From: Halorubellus salinus | GTDB taxonomy: Archaea > Halobacteriota > Halobacteria > Halobacteriales > Natrialbaceae | Reading direction: 5' to 3' | DNA length: 64,000 nucleotides | Assembly (NCBI RefSeq): GCF_020567525.1 | Contig: NZ_JAJCVI010000005.1 | Coordinates: 418,974-482,973, forward strand | Shown: piece after piece, positions 52,476-60,535 of the stretch | How positions within the stretch are numbered: position 1 is the stretch's first letter | How the letters are laid out: the number at the start of each line of letters is the position of its first letter | Notes under the pieces: generated by a model | Databases searched by the model: none | What the model was told of the DNA's origin: nothing | What the model saw: the letters and a program-made list of their open reading frames with translations, nothing else | Program-made: the position numbers and the translations under genes

Positions 52476-52585
52476 CTCGTCCACCTCGCGTTCGCGGTCG
52501 CGTCCTGCGTGGGCTCGTCGTCGGTCATCGTCGAGTCTTGGGTGGTGGTCTCGGGGTGTGTCGTGGCTGTCGTCTGCACGTTCAC
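52472..52585 (-). CDS. 37-codon bridging mini-ORF between lysW and argX
   Basis: This frame starts GTG 52583-52585, overlapping the lysW stop (GTGA), and ends TGA 52472-52474, overlapping the argX start (GTGA). Both junctions read GTGAACGT. The peptide (VNVQTTATTHPETTTQDS, then TMTDDEPTQD and a basic end) is Thr/Asp-rich and has no recognised domain. It fills a 106-base gap that would otherwise be the longest in the lysW-argF operon. It may carry ribosomes from lysW to argX. Confidence 0.45.
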   Translation of the reverse strand: MNVQTTATTHPETTTQDSTMTDDEPTQDATANARWTR

Positions 52586-52746
52586 TCCCCCCAGTCCTCT
52601 TCCAGCTCGGGGGCCTTCTCGAGGACCGGCGGGGAGACGTCTATCACTTCGAGCTCTGCGCCGCAGGTGGTGCAGTCGACGATCTCTCCGGCTTCCGCGT
52701 CGTCGTGCAGCGCCACGTCGGCGCCGCACTCGGTGCATGTCGTCAT
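52582..52746 (-). CDS. lysW: Amino-group carrier protein LysW/ArgW
   Basis: A 54-residue acidic protein with Cys pairs CTEC (residues 4-7) and CTTC (25-28), a zinc ribbon, and the invariant C-terminus ending EDWGE. The terminal Glu is modified by ArgX with the substrate amino acid. It is the first gene of the operon, after the dyad promoter at 52766. The N-terminus MTTCTECGADV is typical. Confidence 0.93.
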   Translation of the reverse strand: MTTCTECGADVALHDDAEAGEIVDCTTCGAELEVIDVSPPVLEKAPELEEDWGE

Positions 52747-52765
52747 CGTACCCGGTACTCCCGGC

Positions 52766-52817
52766 CGGAAGAACATAAACCTTCCGAACTTACCAAATAA
52801 CTTATACTACGTAGAGA
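52766..52817 (-). promoter_or_regulatory. lysW operon promoter: TATA inside a dyad, plus an upstream palindrome
   Basis: The TATA-like GTTTATG (52774-52780, minus strand) lies between inverted repeats CGGAAG (52766-52771) and CTTCCG (52781-52786). A palindrome CTACGTAG is at 52810-52817, next to an AT-rich stretch with ATACTAC (52804-52810) that recurs upstream of argG. The rest of the gap to 52990 is AT-rich and holds no gene. Confidence 0.55.
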
Positions 52818-52990
52818 ACACTCTAACGGTACTGAGAAAGCAAAATTCGCCATCGAACCCGAACCATATATCAGGTTACTTTGAATAGCTGCCCCGTGGT
52901 GGGGCTGGTGGCAGTCGGCCTCGCACGCCTCGCTCACGACCCGCGTCCACAGCGGTCGCGCGAACCGCCGCCGCGACCGCACTCGCCGCC

Positions 52991-54538
52991 TCAGACATAC
53001 GTCGACACCTCGTCCTGGAGCGTCTCGTGCGCCAGCGCGAGCGCGTCACGCTTCCCCTCGACCGCCGCCTCGTCGCCCGACAGCGCCTCCGCCGCCGACG
53101 CGACCCCCGACGCCACCGCCTCCGGCGCCGGGCCACCGACCGAATCGCGCATCGCGACGTTCGCCTCGGGGTCCAACGCCTCGGCGACCGTCGCCTCGTC
53201 CGCGTACGCCGTCATGGGCTCGCCGAGCACGTCCTCGACGACCGCCGCGATCGTCTCCACGCTCGGCGCGTCCCCCTCGGCGTCCTCGCTCGCCGTCGCC
53301 AGGACCTCGTGGGCCTGCCGGAACGGCACGTCAGCCATCGCGAGCACGTCCGCGACCGCCGTCGCCGTCGAGAAGCCCTCGCCAGCAGCCTCTGCGAGCG
53401 CCTCCGCAGGCCACTCCGCGGTCGCGACGGCGCCGGCCGCGACCGACGTCGCCTCGGTGACTGCATCGATAGTCGACCACACGTGCGGCGTCGCGTTCTG
53501 CAGGTCGCGATTGTACGCCCGCGGCAGGCCCTTCAGCGTCGACAACAACCCGTTCAATCCCGCGCTCGCGTCCCCGGCGGTCGCGCGAACGAGCTCGAGC
53601 GTGTCCGGGTTCTTCTTCTGGGGCATGATCGAGGACGTCGACGAGTACGCGTCGTCGAGCTCGACGAACCCGCGGTTCGAGAATATCACGAGGTCCTCGG
53701 CGAGCCCCGACAGGTGCGTCGCGACGTTCGCGAGCGCCGACGCCACCTCGACGAGGTGGTCGCGCGCCGCGACCGCGTCCGTCGCGTTCGCCACGACCCC
53801 CGAGAACCCGAGCAACTCGGCAGTCCGACTCCGGTCCACGTCGAACGGCGTCCCCGCGAACGCCGCCGCACCCAACGGGGACTCGTTCACGCGGTCGTAC
53901 GCGTCCAGCAACCGGTCGGCGTCGCGGGCGAGCGCACCAGCGTACGAGAGCGCCCAGTGCCCGACCGTCGTCGGCTGCGCCGACTGCAGGTGCGTGTACC
54001 CCGGCATGAGCGTCTCTGCCTCCGCGTCCGCGACCTCGACGAGCGCCGCACGCGCGTCGTTCACCGCATCGAGCGCGTCCAGCACGTCCTCGCGGAGCCG
54101 ATACCGGATGCACGTCGCGACCTCGTCGTTCCGCGACCGCGCCGTGTGCATCTTCCCGCCGACGTCGCCCGCGATGGCGATGACCTTCGACTCGATCGCC
54201 TCGTGGACGTCCTCGCCGTCGGGAAGTCCCTTGTGCTCCTCGACCTCCACGACGTTCAACGCCTGGAGGATCTGGCCGGCCTCGTCGTCGTCGACGATGC
54301 CCCGTTCCGCGAGCATCACGACGTGCGCGCGGTCGACCGCCAGATCAGCTTCGAAGATGCGGTCGTCCGCCGCCATCGACGACAGGAACCCGCGCGCCGG
54401 CCCGCCACTGAACCGCTCGCCGCGGACCGCCGTCCCGCCGTCGGTCGCGCTCGCATCGTCGCCCTCGACGAATTCGCCGTCGCCGTCGCTGGCGTCACCG
54501 GTCGTCTTCGCCGTGCGGTTGTCGCGGAACTCCGTCAT
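52991..54538 (-). CDS. argH: Argininosuccinate lyase (ArgH)
   Basis: A 515-residue fumarase-superfamily lyase with the signature SSIMPQKKNPD, whose flexible loop holds the catalytic Ser, and earlier TARSRNDEVAT and THLQSAQPTT. It splits argininosuccinate to arginine and fumarate. Its ATG overlaps the argG stop by one base (TGATG). The first about 45 residues are an acidic, low-complexity addition. Confidence 0.94.
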   Translation of the reverse strand: MTEFRDNRTAKTTGDASDGDGEFVEGDDASATDGGTAVRGERFSGGPARGFLSSMAADDRIFEADLAVDRAHVVMLAERGIVDDDEAGQILQALNVVEVEEHKGLPDGEDVHEAIESKVIAIAGDVGGKMHTARSRNDEVATCIRYRLREDVLDALDAVNDARAALVEVADAEAETLMPGYTHLQSAQPTTVGHWALSYAGALARDADRLLDAYDRVNESPLGAAAFAGTPFDVDRSRTAELLGFSGVVANATDAVAARDHLVEVASALANVATHLSGLAEDLVIFSNRGFVELDDAYSSTSSIMPQKKNPDTLELVRATAGDASAGLNGLLSTLKGLPRAYNRDLQNATPHVWSTIDAVTEATSVAAGAVATAEWPAEALAEAAGEGFSTATAVADVLAMADVPFRQAHEVLATASEDAEGDAPSVETIAAVVEDVLGEPMTAYADEATVAEALDPEANVAMRDSVGGPAPEAVASGVASAAEALSGDEAAVEGKRDALALAHETLQDEVSTYV

Positions 54539-55953
54539 CAGTCGTCGGCTGTGAGCGTCGTCTCCTCGGTGGACTCCTCGGACTCGGTCGTCTTCGCGCT
54601 CGCCGAGTTCGCGAGACGGTCCTGGAACCCGTGGTACTTCGCGACGCCCGTCGCGTCCGCCTGCTCGATGCCGTCCACGGTCGACGTGTCGAACGACGCC
54701 GCCGACTCGGAGTACACCGCGTGCTCGCTGTCGCGACCGACCGCACGCGCCTGGCCCGCGGCGAGCTTCACCGTCACCGTGCCCTCCGTCTTCTCGCTCA
54801 CGACGTCGAGGAACCCGCCGAGCGCCTGCGAGAGCGGCGAGTGCACGAGGCCCTCGTAGGCCTTCTGTCCCCACTCGTCGTCCACGGTCGCCTTGAAGTC
54901 GCGCTCGTCCTTCGTCAGCACCAGCCCTTCGAGGGACTCGTGGGCCGCGTGCAACACGGTCGCGGCGGGGTGCTCGTAGTTCTCGCGGACCTTCAGGCCG
55001 AGCATGCGGTCCTCCATCATGTCCGTGCGGCCGACGCCGTACGCGCCGGCGAGCGCGTTCAGGTACTCGATGACTGCGACCGGTTCCCCGGTCGCGACCG
55101 CCGTCGTCGCCTCGTCCGCGTCAGCGGCCTCCGTCACCGCGTTCGCGGCCGTCTCCTGCACGGACTCGGGGCCCTCGAGCACCGAGATACCCGTCGGGAG
55201 GCCGTTCGCGAACCCGATCTGGACGAGCGTCGGCTCCGTCACCTTCCCGGGCTCGGTCGTCCAGTCGTAGATGTCCTCCGGCGGCACGTACGCCGGGTCC
55301 TCGAGGTCCTTGCCCTCGACGCTACGGCTCCAGAGGTTCGTGTCGATACTCCAGTCGCCCTCGTTCCCGCCCTCCACCGGGAGGTCGAGCTCGGCGGCGT
55401 ACGCCTGCTCGAACTCGCGCGTCAACCCGAGTTCGCGAACGGGCGCGACGACGTTCATGTCCGTGTCGCGCCACACCGCCTCGAAACGCAACTGGTCGTT
55501 GCCCTTCCCCGTGCAACCGTGCGCGATGCCGTCCGCGCCGACGTCCGCCGCGACCTCCGCGATGGCCTCCGCGATGACCGGACGCGCGAGCGCCGTCCCG
55601 AGCGGGTACCCCTGGTAGGTCGCGTTCGCCGTCACGGACTCGAAGCAGAGGTCCGCGAACTCCTCGGTCGCGTCGACCACGTAGTGCTCGAGGTCGAGCG
55701 CCTCGGCGGTCTCCTCCGCCTCCACGAACTCCGCCTGGGGCTGGCCGACGTCGACCGTGACGCCGACGACCTCGTCGTACCCGTAGAGGTCCTCCAGGAG
55801 CGGGACGCAGACCGTCGTGTCCAGGCCGCCCGAGAACGCGAGCGCGACCTTCCCGCCATCTACCTTCTGGACGTGCGTCGTGTCGAGGTTGTCTTCCGCG
55901 TACTGTGCGCCAGTGGCTGCCGTGTCGCCGGATGTGGTATCGTCGTGTGTCAT
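54538..55953 (-). CDS. argG: Argininosuccinate synthase (ArgG)
   Basis: A 471-residue ligase with the PP-loop AFSGGLDTTVCVP, GCTGKGNDQLRFE and DTNLWSRSVEG. It joins citrulline and aspartate using ATP. At 471 residues it exceeds the usual 400, mainly through N- and C-terminal acidic extensions. It heads a two-gene unit with argH and has a long, structured leader. Confidence 0.94.
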   Translation of the reverse strand: MTHDDTTSGDTAATGAQYAEDNLDTTHVQKVDGGKVALAFSGGLDTTVCVPLLEDLYGYDEVVGVTVDVGQPQAEFVEAEETAEALDLEHYVVDATEEFADLCFESVTANATYQGYPLGTALARPVIAEAIAEVAADVGADGIAHGCTGKGNDQLRFEAVWRDTDMNVVAPVRELGLTREFEQAYAAELDLPVEGGNEGDWSIDTNLWSRSVEGKDLEDPAYVPPEDIYDWTTEPGKVTEPTLVQIGFANGLPTGISVLEGPESVQETAANAVTEAADADEATTAVATGEPVAVIEYLNALAGAYGVGRTDMMEDRMLGLKVRENYEHPAATVLHAAHESLEGLVLTKDERDFKATVDDEWGQKAYEGLVHSPLSQALGGFLDVVSEKTEGTVTVKLAAGQARAVGRDSEHAVYSESAASFDTSTVDGIEQADATGVAKYHGFQDRLANSASAKTTESEESTEETTLTADD

Positions 55954-56156
55954 GTGGTGTCGATGTGCGTGACGGCGGAACCGCCGTCGTCGAAGTGGTC
56001 GAAGTGGAATGCGCCGCGAGTCGAGAAAGTAGTGTAAGTGGCCCTAACGGGCCGGTCGCGGCGTTCGAAGGGACACGGCAGCACCGCTCGCGGAGACCGC
56101 GAACGCAGACGTACGGTGCTGAACCATCGTGGAGATACATACCGTGTACATACTAC
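55954..56156 (-). promoter_or_regulatory. Long argG upstream region with several inverted repeats
   Basis: On the argG strand this contains CAGCACCG...CGGTGCTG (56114-56121 with 56079-56086) enclosing TCGCGG-TCT-CCGCGA (56088-56102). Next come GGCCC-GTTA-GGGCC (56040-56053), and GACGGCGG/CCGCCGTC (55971-55988) about 17 bases before the ATG. TACATAC occurs twice, 11 bases apart (56136-56142, 56147-56153). ATACTAC (56150-56156) also occurs near the lysW promoter. The gene-free span runs to 56266. Confidence 0.55.
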
Positions 56157-56235
56157 TAAAGCTTGGCGGGTCGGCAAGGCTTGACCCTCACACGTGCACG
56201 ATAACCCGTCACACACTAGCGCGATTTTGCCGGGT

Positions 56236-56243
56236 CTTTAAGC
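56236..56243 (+). promoter_or_regulatory. TATA box of the gene at 56267
   Basis: TCTTTAAG at 56236-56243 ends 23 bases before the ATG at 56267, fitting a leaderless transcript. Confidence 0.55.
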
Positions 56244-56266
56244 CGATAGCCCCAGTGAGAGCGCAT

Positions 56267-56461
56267 ATGCTCGGAAATCGCGCCGGAATCGAGGTCGAGG
56301 ACCTCCTCAAGATCGTCCTCATCCTCGTCGTCGTCTGGATCGTCCTCGAGATACTCGGGATGATACTCGGCACCATCGGCTGGCTGCTCGGCCCGCTCCA
56401 GCCGCTACTGGGCGTCGTCATCCTCATCCTCATCGTCCTCTGGCTCCTCGACCGGCTCTAA
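56267..56461 (+). CDS. Small two-helix membrane protein (DUF7554-like)
   Basis: A 64-residue protein starting MLGNRAGIEVEDLLKIVLIL. It has two hydrophobic helices around a turn (GTIGWLLGPLQPLLG) and ends LLDRL. I recall this pattern, IEVxDLLKIVL and GPLQPxLG, as the haloarchaeal family DUF7554. The function is unknown. The start follows from the TATA box at 56236. Confidence 0.75.
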   Translation: MLGNRAGIEVEDLLKIVLILVVVWIVLEILGMILGTIGWLLGPLQPLLGVVILILIVLWLLDRL

Positions 56462-56499
56462 GCGAGGGGCTTACACGCCTCGACGGCCACCACACGCAC

Positions 56500-57006
56500 G
56501 TGTACAGCCTGAACGTCCCCGTCCCGGGACGGGTCCGCCGGCTCGCGAGCGACCTCCACCCCCAGCTCGTCGCGTTCGCACACCACCCCAGCGACCACAC
56601 GCTCCTCGCGAAACGCCTCGACGCCACGACGCCCAGCGACCGCCACCGCGTCCAACGCCAAGTACGGGACGCACTCAGCGGCCTCCCGCCGTTCGCCGTC
56701 CGCGTCGACGGCATCGACTACTTCGCGAACCCGACGTCGGGCACCGGCCCCGTCGTCTACCTCACCGTCGACTCCCCCGGCCTCCACGAGGTCCACGACC
56801 GCCTCGTCGACGCACTCGGGAGCCTCGACGGCCTCGGCGGCGACGACTACGTCCCCCACGTCACGCTCGCCCGCGACGGCCCCACGGACGCCGCCGAACG
56901 CGCCGCGACCGTCGACGTCGACCCCATCGAGTGGTCCGTCGAACGCCTCCAGTTCTACGACGCCCACCTCGAAGAACCAGCCGGCGAGATACGCCTCCCC
57001 GCGTGA
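56500..57006 (+). CDS. 2'-5' RNA ligase/phosphoesterase (LigT-like)
   Basis: A 168-residue protein with two His-x-Thr/Ser-like motifs, HTLL (residues 33-36) and HVTLAR, spaced as in 2H phosphoesterases. Family members cleave 2',3'-cyclic phosphates or join RNA ends through 2'-5' bonds. The GTG at 56500 gives the usual start (YSLNVPVPGRV). It begins 38 bases after the small membrane protein and may share its transcript. Confidence 0.82.
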   Translation: MYSLNVPVPGRVRRLASDLHPQLVAFAHHPSDHTLLAKRLDATTPSDRHRVQRQVRDALSGLPPFAVRVDGIDYFANPTSGTGPVVYLTVDSPGLHEVHDRLVDALGSLDGLGGDDYVPHVTLARDGPTDAAERAATVDVDPIEWSVERLQFYDAHLEEPAGEIRLPA

Positions 57007-57054
57007 GCGACTGCGCCGGCCCACCCGAGCGATCACGCCTCCCGGCTAGCGCCC

Positions 57055-58077
57055 TCAGAACAGGTGCTCGCGGAGGAACGTGCGCTGCCGGCGCTCGTAG
57101 CGCTCGCCCCAGTCGCCCGCGTACGGCGTCACGTGCCCGCCGCCCTCGCCCGTGACGAGCGACACCGCCATCCCCGCGTCCTCGGCGGCCGCGACGTACC
57201 GCTCGGCCTGCTCGTAGGCGACGACGCGGTCCGCCGTCCCGTGATACAGGAGCGCCGGCGGGTCGCCCGAATCGAGGTGCGTGACCGGGGACGCCTGCGT
57301 GCGCTGGGGCTCGCACTCGCGGTCCTCGCACCCGAGGAACCGCCGGACGAGCGTCCCACCGACGCCGCCGTCGCCCTCGACGGTGAAGTCGTACACGCCA
57401 CTCACCGACACCACGCACGACGCCCGCGCCGCGCGAGCACTCACGCCCGCGGGCCGCAGGTTCGGGACGTCGGGCGCTGCCGCGACGAGCGTCGACAGGT
57501 GCCCGCCCGCCGACTCGCCCGTCAACCCAACGCGCTCGGGGTCGACCCCGAGCGCGGCCGCGTGCTCGCGACACCACGCCATCGCCGCGACTACGTCCCG
57601 CACCGGCTTCGGGTACGACGCCGTCCCGCTCAACCGATAGCCGACCGACGCGAACGCCGCGCCCGCCGAGAGCGGCACGCGCCTGAACCGCCCACCGCCC
57701 TTCGACCCGAACGCCCACGCCCCACCGTGAACGTGCACCACGAGCGGCACCCGCCCCTCGGCGTCCCGCGGCCGATAGTAATCCAACCGAAGTCGACCAT
57801 CCTCCGTGTCGCGGAAGGGGACGTCCCGGTACACCGTCGCCAGCTCCGTCTCCGCGTCGGGCTCGCCGAGGACGCCCGACTCCGAAGACGTCGTCGACTC
57901 GGTCGTCGTCGCCGCCGTCTCGGAATCCGTCACCGCAGTCGTCCGCGTCGTCGACTTCACGGCCGACGCCGACGAACGCTCCGTCGACTCGCCGTCCGTA
58001 CACCCGGCCAGCACGACGACACCACCAGCCCCAGCGATACCGAGCGCACGCAACAAGCCACGGCGCGTCGAACTCAT
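57055..58077 (-). CDS. Alpha/beta hydrolase lipoprotein (esterase-like)
   Basis: A 340-residue exported protein with a Tat lipoprotein signal (STRRGLLRALGIAG to LAGC). A Thr/Ser-rich linker follows, then an esterase domain with oxyanion HGGAW, nucleophile Ser in GESAGG, acid in GTADRVV and His in GGGHV. It resembles acetyl-esterase/HSL-like lipases. It acts outside the cell. Single gene. Confidence 0.87.
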   Translation of the reverse strand: MSSTRRGLLRALGIAGAGGVVVLAGCTDGESTERSSASAVKSTTRTTAVTDSETAATTTESTTSSESGVLGEPDAETELATVYRDVPFRDTEDGRLRLDYYRPRDAEGRVPLVVHVHGGAWAFGSKGGGRFRRVPLSAGAAFASVGYRLSGTASYPKPVRDVVAAMAWCREHAAALGVDPERVGLTGESAGGHLSTLVAAAPDVPNLRPAGVSARAARASCVVSVSGVYDFTVEGDGGVGGTLVRRFLGCEDRECEPQRTQASPVTHLDSGDPPALLYHGTADRVVAYEQAERYVAAAEDAGMAVSLVTGEGGGHVTPYAGDWGERYERRQRTFLREHLF

Positions 58078-58209
58078 GGTTCCACGCTACCGACGCCGGC
58101 AACAAATGACCTCGGGTTCCCGTCACCGGGTCCGCCCTGGCTCGCGGGCGTCGCCCGCTCGCCTCGCTCACGGGCCGCAAAACGTGGGCGAAAAGTCGCA
58201 GGCGGAAGG

Positions 58210-60420
58210 TCAGGGCGTGGGCGGCCCGTCGGGGCCGTACGCGTCCATATCTTGATAGAAGTTCAGCATCGCGAACTTGAGTTTCGTCGGGCCGATGTCG
58301 ACCATCTCCTCGCGCTCGTGGCTCGGGAACGTGTCGTGGACGCTGTACTTCCCCATCTCGTGCTCGCTCTTCGCCGTATACCGCTCGTCCAGCAGCACGC
58401 GGACGCCGAAGTCCTCGGGCGACCGGATGACCCTCCCGAGCGCCTGCCGGGTCTTCCGGACCGTCGGGATCTCCACCGCGTACCGCCAGCCGTCCTGCTC
58501 CGGGTCACGGTTCCCGAACGCCTCCCCGTACGCGCGCTGGACCGCCTCCGCGCGGTCGTCCAGGTGCGGGTACGGCACGCCGACGACCACGACCGACCGT
58601 GCGTCGTCACCGTCGAAACTCACGCCCTCCGCGAGCGTCCCCCACAGCGACGTCAACAGGACCGCGTCGTCGTCGTTCGTGAACGCCGTCCGCGCATCCT
58701 CCGCACTCACGCCCGCCTCGTCGAGGTACACCGTCGAATCGACCTTCGGGTGCTCGCGCAACCGCTGGGCGTACCGCTCGGCCTCCGCGTAGTTCGGGAA
58801 GAACGCGAGCGTGTTCCCCGGCGTGAACCGCACCACGTCCGCGAGCGTCTCCCCGTAGCGCTCCTGGACCGGTACCTTGTCGCGCTTGCTCGCGAACAAC
58901 GCCGGCGTCCCCACCGCGAACGTCCGCCGGCGCTCCTGCGGGAACGACAACCCGTACTCCATCTCCACCGGCGACTGGAGTCCCAGGACCTCGCCCGCGA
59001 CGCCGAAGGGCTGCAGGGTCGCACTCATCAGGACGTTCGCGTGCGTCTCCCCGAACAACTCGCTCGTCACGTCCTGCGGGATGCACGTGTACAACTCCAC
59101 GCGCCCGTACACGTCGTCGGTTCCCTGGTCGCGCCGCACCGCCGACACGGGATACTTCCCCTGCTCCGTCGACTCCTGCATCCACGTCCCCACGAACCGC
59201 GCCGCCTGCAAGGTCTGGCACTCCTGGCGCGTCGTCGCCTCCCCGCGCTTGTACGCCTCCTCGTACTCGTCGTCCAACTCCTGGCCGAACTGCACCGCCG
59301 CCTCCAGGTCCTGCTGGTAGCCCTGGCCCGTGTACCCCTGGAGGAACGCCATCGTCAGGTCGTCCCGACCGTCCTCGTTCGCGATCGTGACGTCCTCCCA
59401 GTCCTCGCCGACGCGCTCGCGCTCCCCGAACCCCATCGCGTCCTCGTAGGTCTCCACGAGCGCATCACGGAACGCCTCCAGGACGTTCGCTGCCCGGTCA
59501 GCGCGCGGGTCGTCGCTGTCCGCACACTCCTCCAGCGCGCTATCGAGCGTCTGCTCCGTGAGCGTCCGCGTCGCGTGATCCCTCGCGGCGTCCTCGACGT
59601 TGTGCGCCTCGTCGAACACCGTGATGACCTCCCCGGGGTCGCGGCCGAGCCACCGGAAGAACTGCTCGCGGATCATCGGGTCCAGGAGGTGATGGTAGTT
59701 CGCGACGACGAGGTCCACGCCCTCGATGCCCTCCTTCAGGAGCTCGTAGCCACAGAACCCCTGCGCGCCAGCGTGCTCGAAGATCTCGTCGGGCGTCCGC
59801 ACGTCCGCGAACAACCACTCGTAGAACCCGTCCGTGTCCGCGGTGAGGTTCTGCAGGTAGTGATCGCAGACGTTCGCGTCGTCCACGTCGTCGATCGCGC
59901 CCTGGAGGGACTGGATCTCGTTCACGACCGCCGCCCGCGCCTCCTGGGCCTCCTGAGCTTTCTGCGAGCCATCGTCGCCCTCGCGAACCTCGTCCAGGAG
60001 CTCCTCCTGGCGTTCCTCCAACTGCTCGACGTCCTCGCGTTTCTCGACGAGGTCCCGCGTCGTATCCCGTAACGCCTGGCACTCCTCGTACCCGACGTCG
60101 ATGTGGCACATCGACGCCTTCCCCTTGAACACGACCGCGCGGATCGCCTCCTCGCGCGTGATCTCGCTCGCCTCCGTCACGAACTGGCGCATCTGCTGGT
60201 GGACGTCCGTCGTGATGACCACCGTCTTCCCCGCCTCACGCGCGTACTCGAGCGCCGGCACGAGCGCGGACAGCGTCTTCCCCGTCCCACACGCGCCCTC
60301 GAAGAGGACGTCCTGGCCGCGCGAAAGCGCGTTGTAGATGCGGTCCATCGCCTCCCGCTGGTTCGCGTACGGCTCGTCGTACGGGAAGAACCGCATGTAC
60401 GCGTCCGTATCCGCAGTCAC
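58210..60420 (-). CDS. XPD/Rad3-type DNA helicase with coiled-coil insertion
   Basis: A 736-residue protein: Walker A GACGTGKT at residues 42-49, DEAH at 270-273, and cysteines C105, C114, C185 and C223 as Fe-S ligands. A charged coiled coil at about residues 123-180 sits between C114 and C185. SATLQPF and QALGRVIRS complete the second domain. It fits the archaeal XPD, a 5'-3' helicase. The GTG at 60418-60420 is supported by CCTTTTGC about 24-31 bases upstream; an ATG at 60394-60396 would lose eight residues. Confidence 0.9.
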   Translation of the reverse strand: MTADTDAYMRFFPYDEPYANQREAMDRIYNALSRGQDVLFEGACGTGKTLSALVPALEYAREAGKTVVITTDVHQQMRQFVTEASEITREEAIRAVVFKGKASMCHIDVGYEECQALRDTTRDLVEKREDVEQLEERQEELLDEVREGDDGSQKAQEAQEARAAVVNEIQSLQGAIDDVDDANVCDHYLQNLTADTDGFYEWLFADVRTPDEIFEHAGAQGFCGYELLKEGIEGVDLVVANYHHLLDPMIREQFFRWLGRDPGEVITVFDEAHNVEDAARDHATRTLTEQTLDSALEECADSDDPRADRAANVLEAFRDALVETYEDAMGFGERERVGEDWEDVTIANEDGRDDLTMAFLQGYTGQGYQQDLEAAVQFGQELDDEYEEAYKRGEATTRQECQTLQAARFVGTWMQESTEQGKYPVSAVRRDQGTDDVYGRVELYTCIPQDVTSELFGETHANVLMSATLQPFGVAGEVLGLQSPVEMEYGLSFPQERRRTFAVGTPALFASKRDKVPVQERYGETLADVVRFTPGNTLAFFPNYAEAERYAQRLREHPKVDSTVYLDEAGVSAEDARTAFTNDDDAVLLTSLWGTLAEGVSFDGDDARSVVVVGVPYPHLDDRAEAVQRAYGEAFGNRDPEQDGWRYAVEIPTVRKTRQALGRVIRSPEDFGVRVLLDERYTAKSEHEMGKYSVHDTFPSHEREEMVDIGPTKLKFAMLNFYQDMDAYGPDGPPTP

Positions 60421-60443
60421 ACCAACGCGTTGCGCGCAATCAG

Positions 60444-60451
60444 GCAAAAGG
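60444..60451 (-). promoter_or_regulatory. TATA box of the helicase at 58210-60420
   Basis: CCTTTTGC on the minus strand lies 24-31 bases before the GTG at 60418-60420. It supports GTG as a leaderless start. Confidence 0.55.
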
Positions 60452-60535
60452 GTTCGCCCGACTGCCCGCACGAGCATCCGGGGCCCCCCAGGCCGGCGGG
60501 TCGCATTAACGTGGTGACCGCTCGCAGAAAGGCTG

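Noticed and set aside
57064..60072. Plus-strand frame of about 1000 codons
   Set aside because: Antisense to the esterase and XPD helicase genes; Arg/Leu/His-rich, not acidic.
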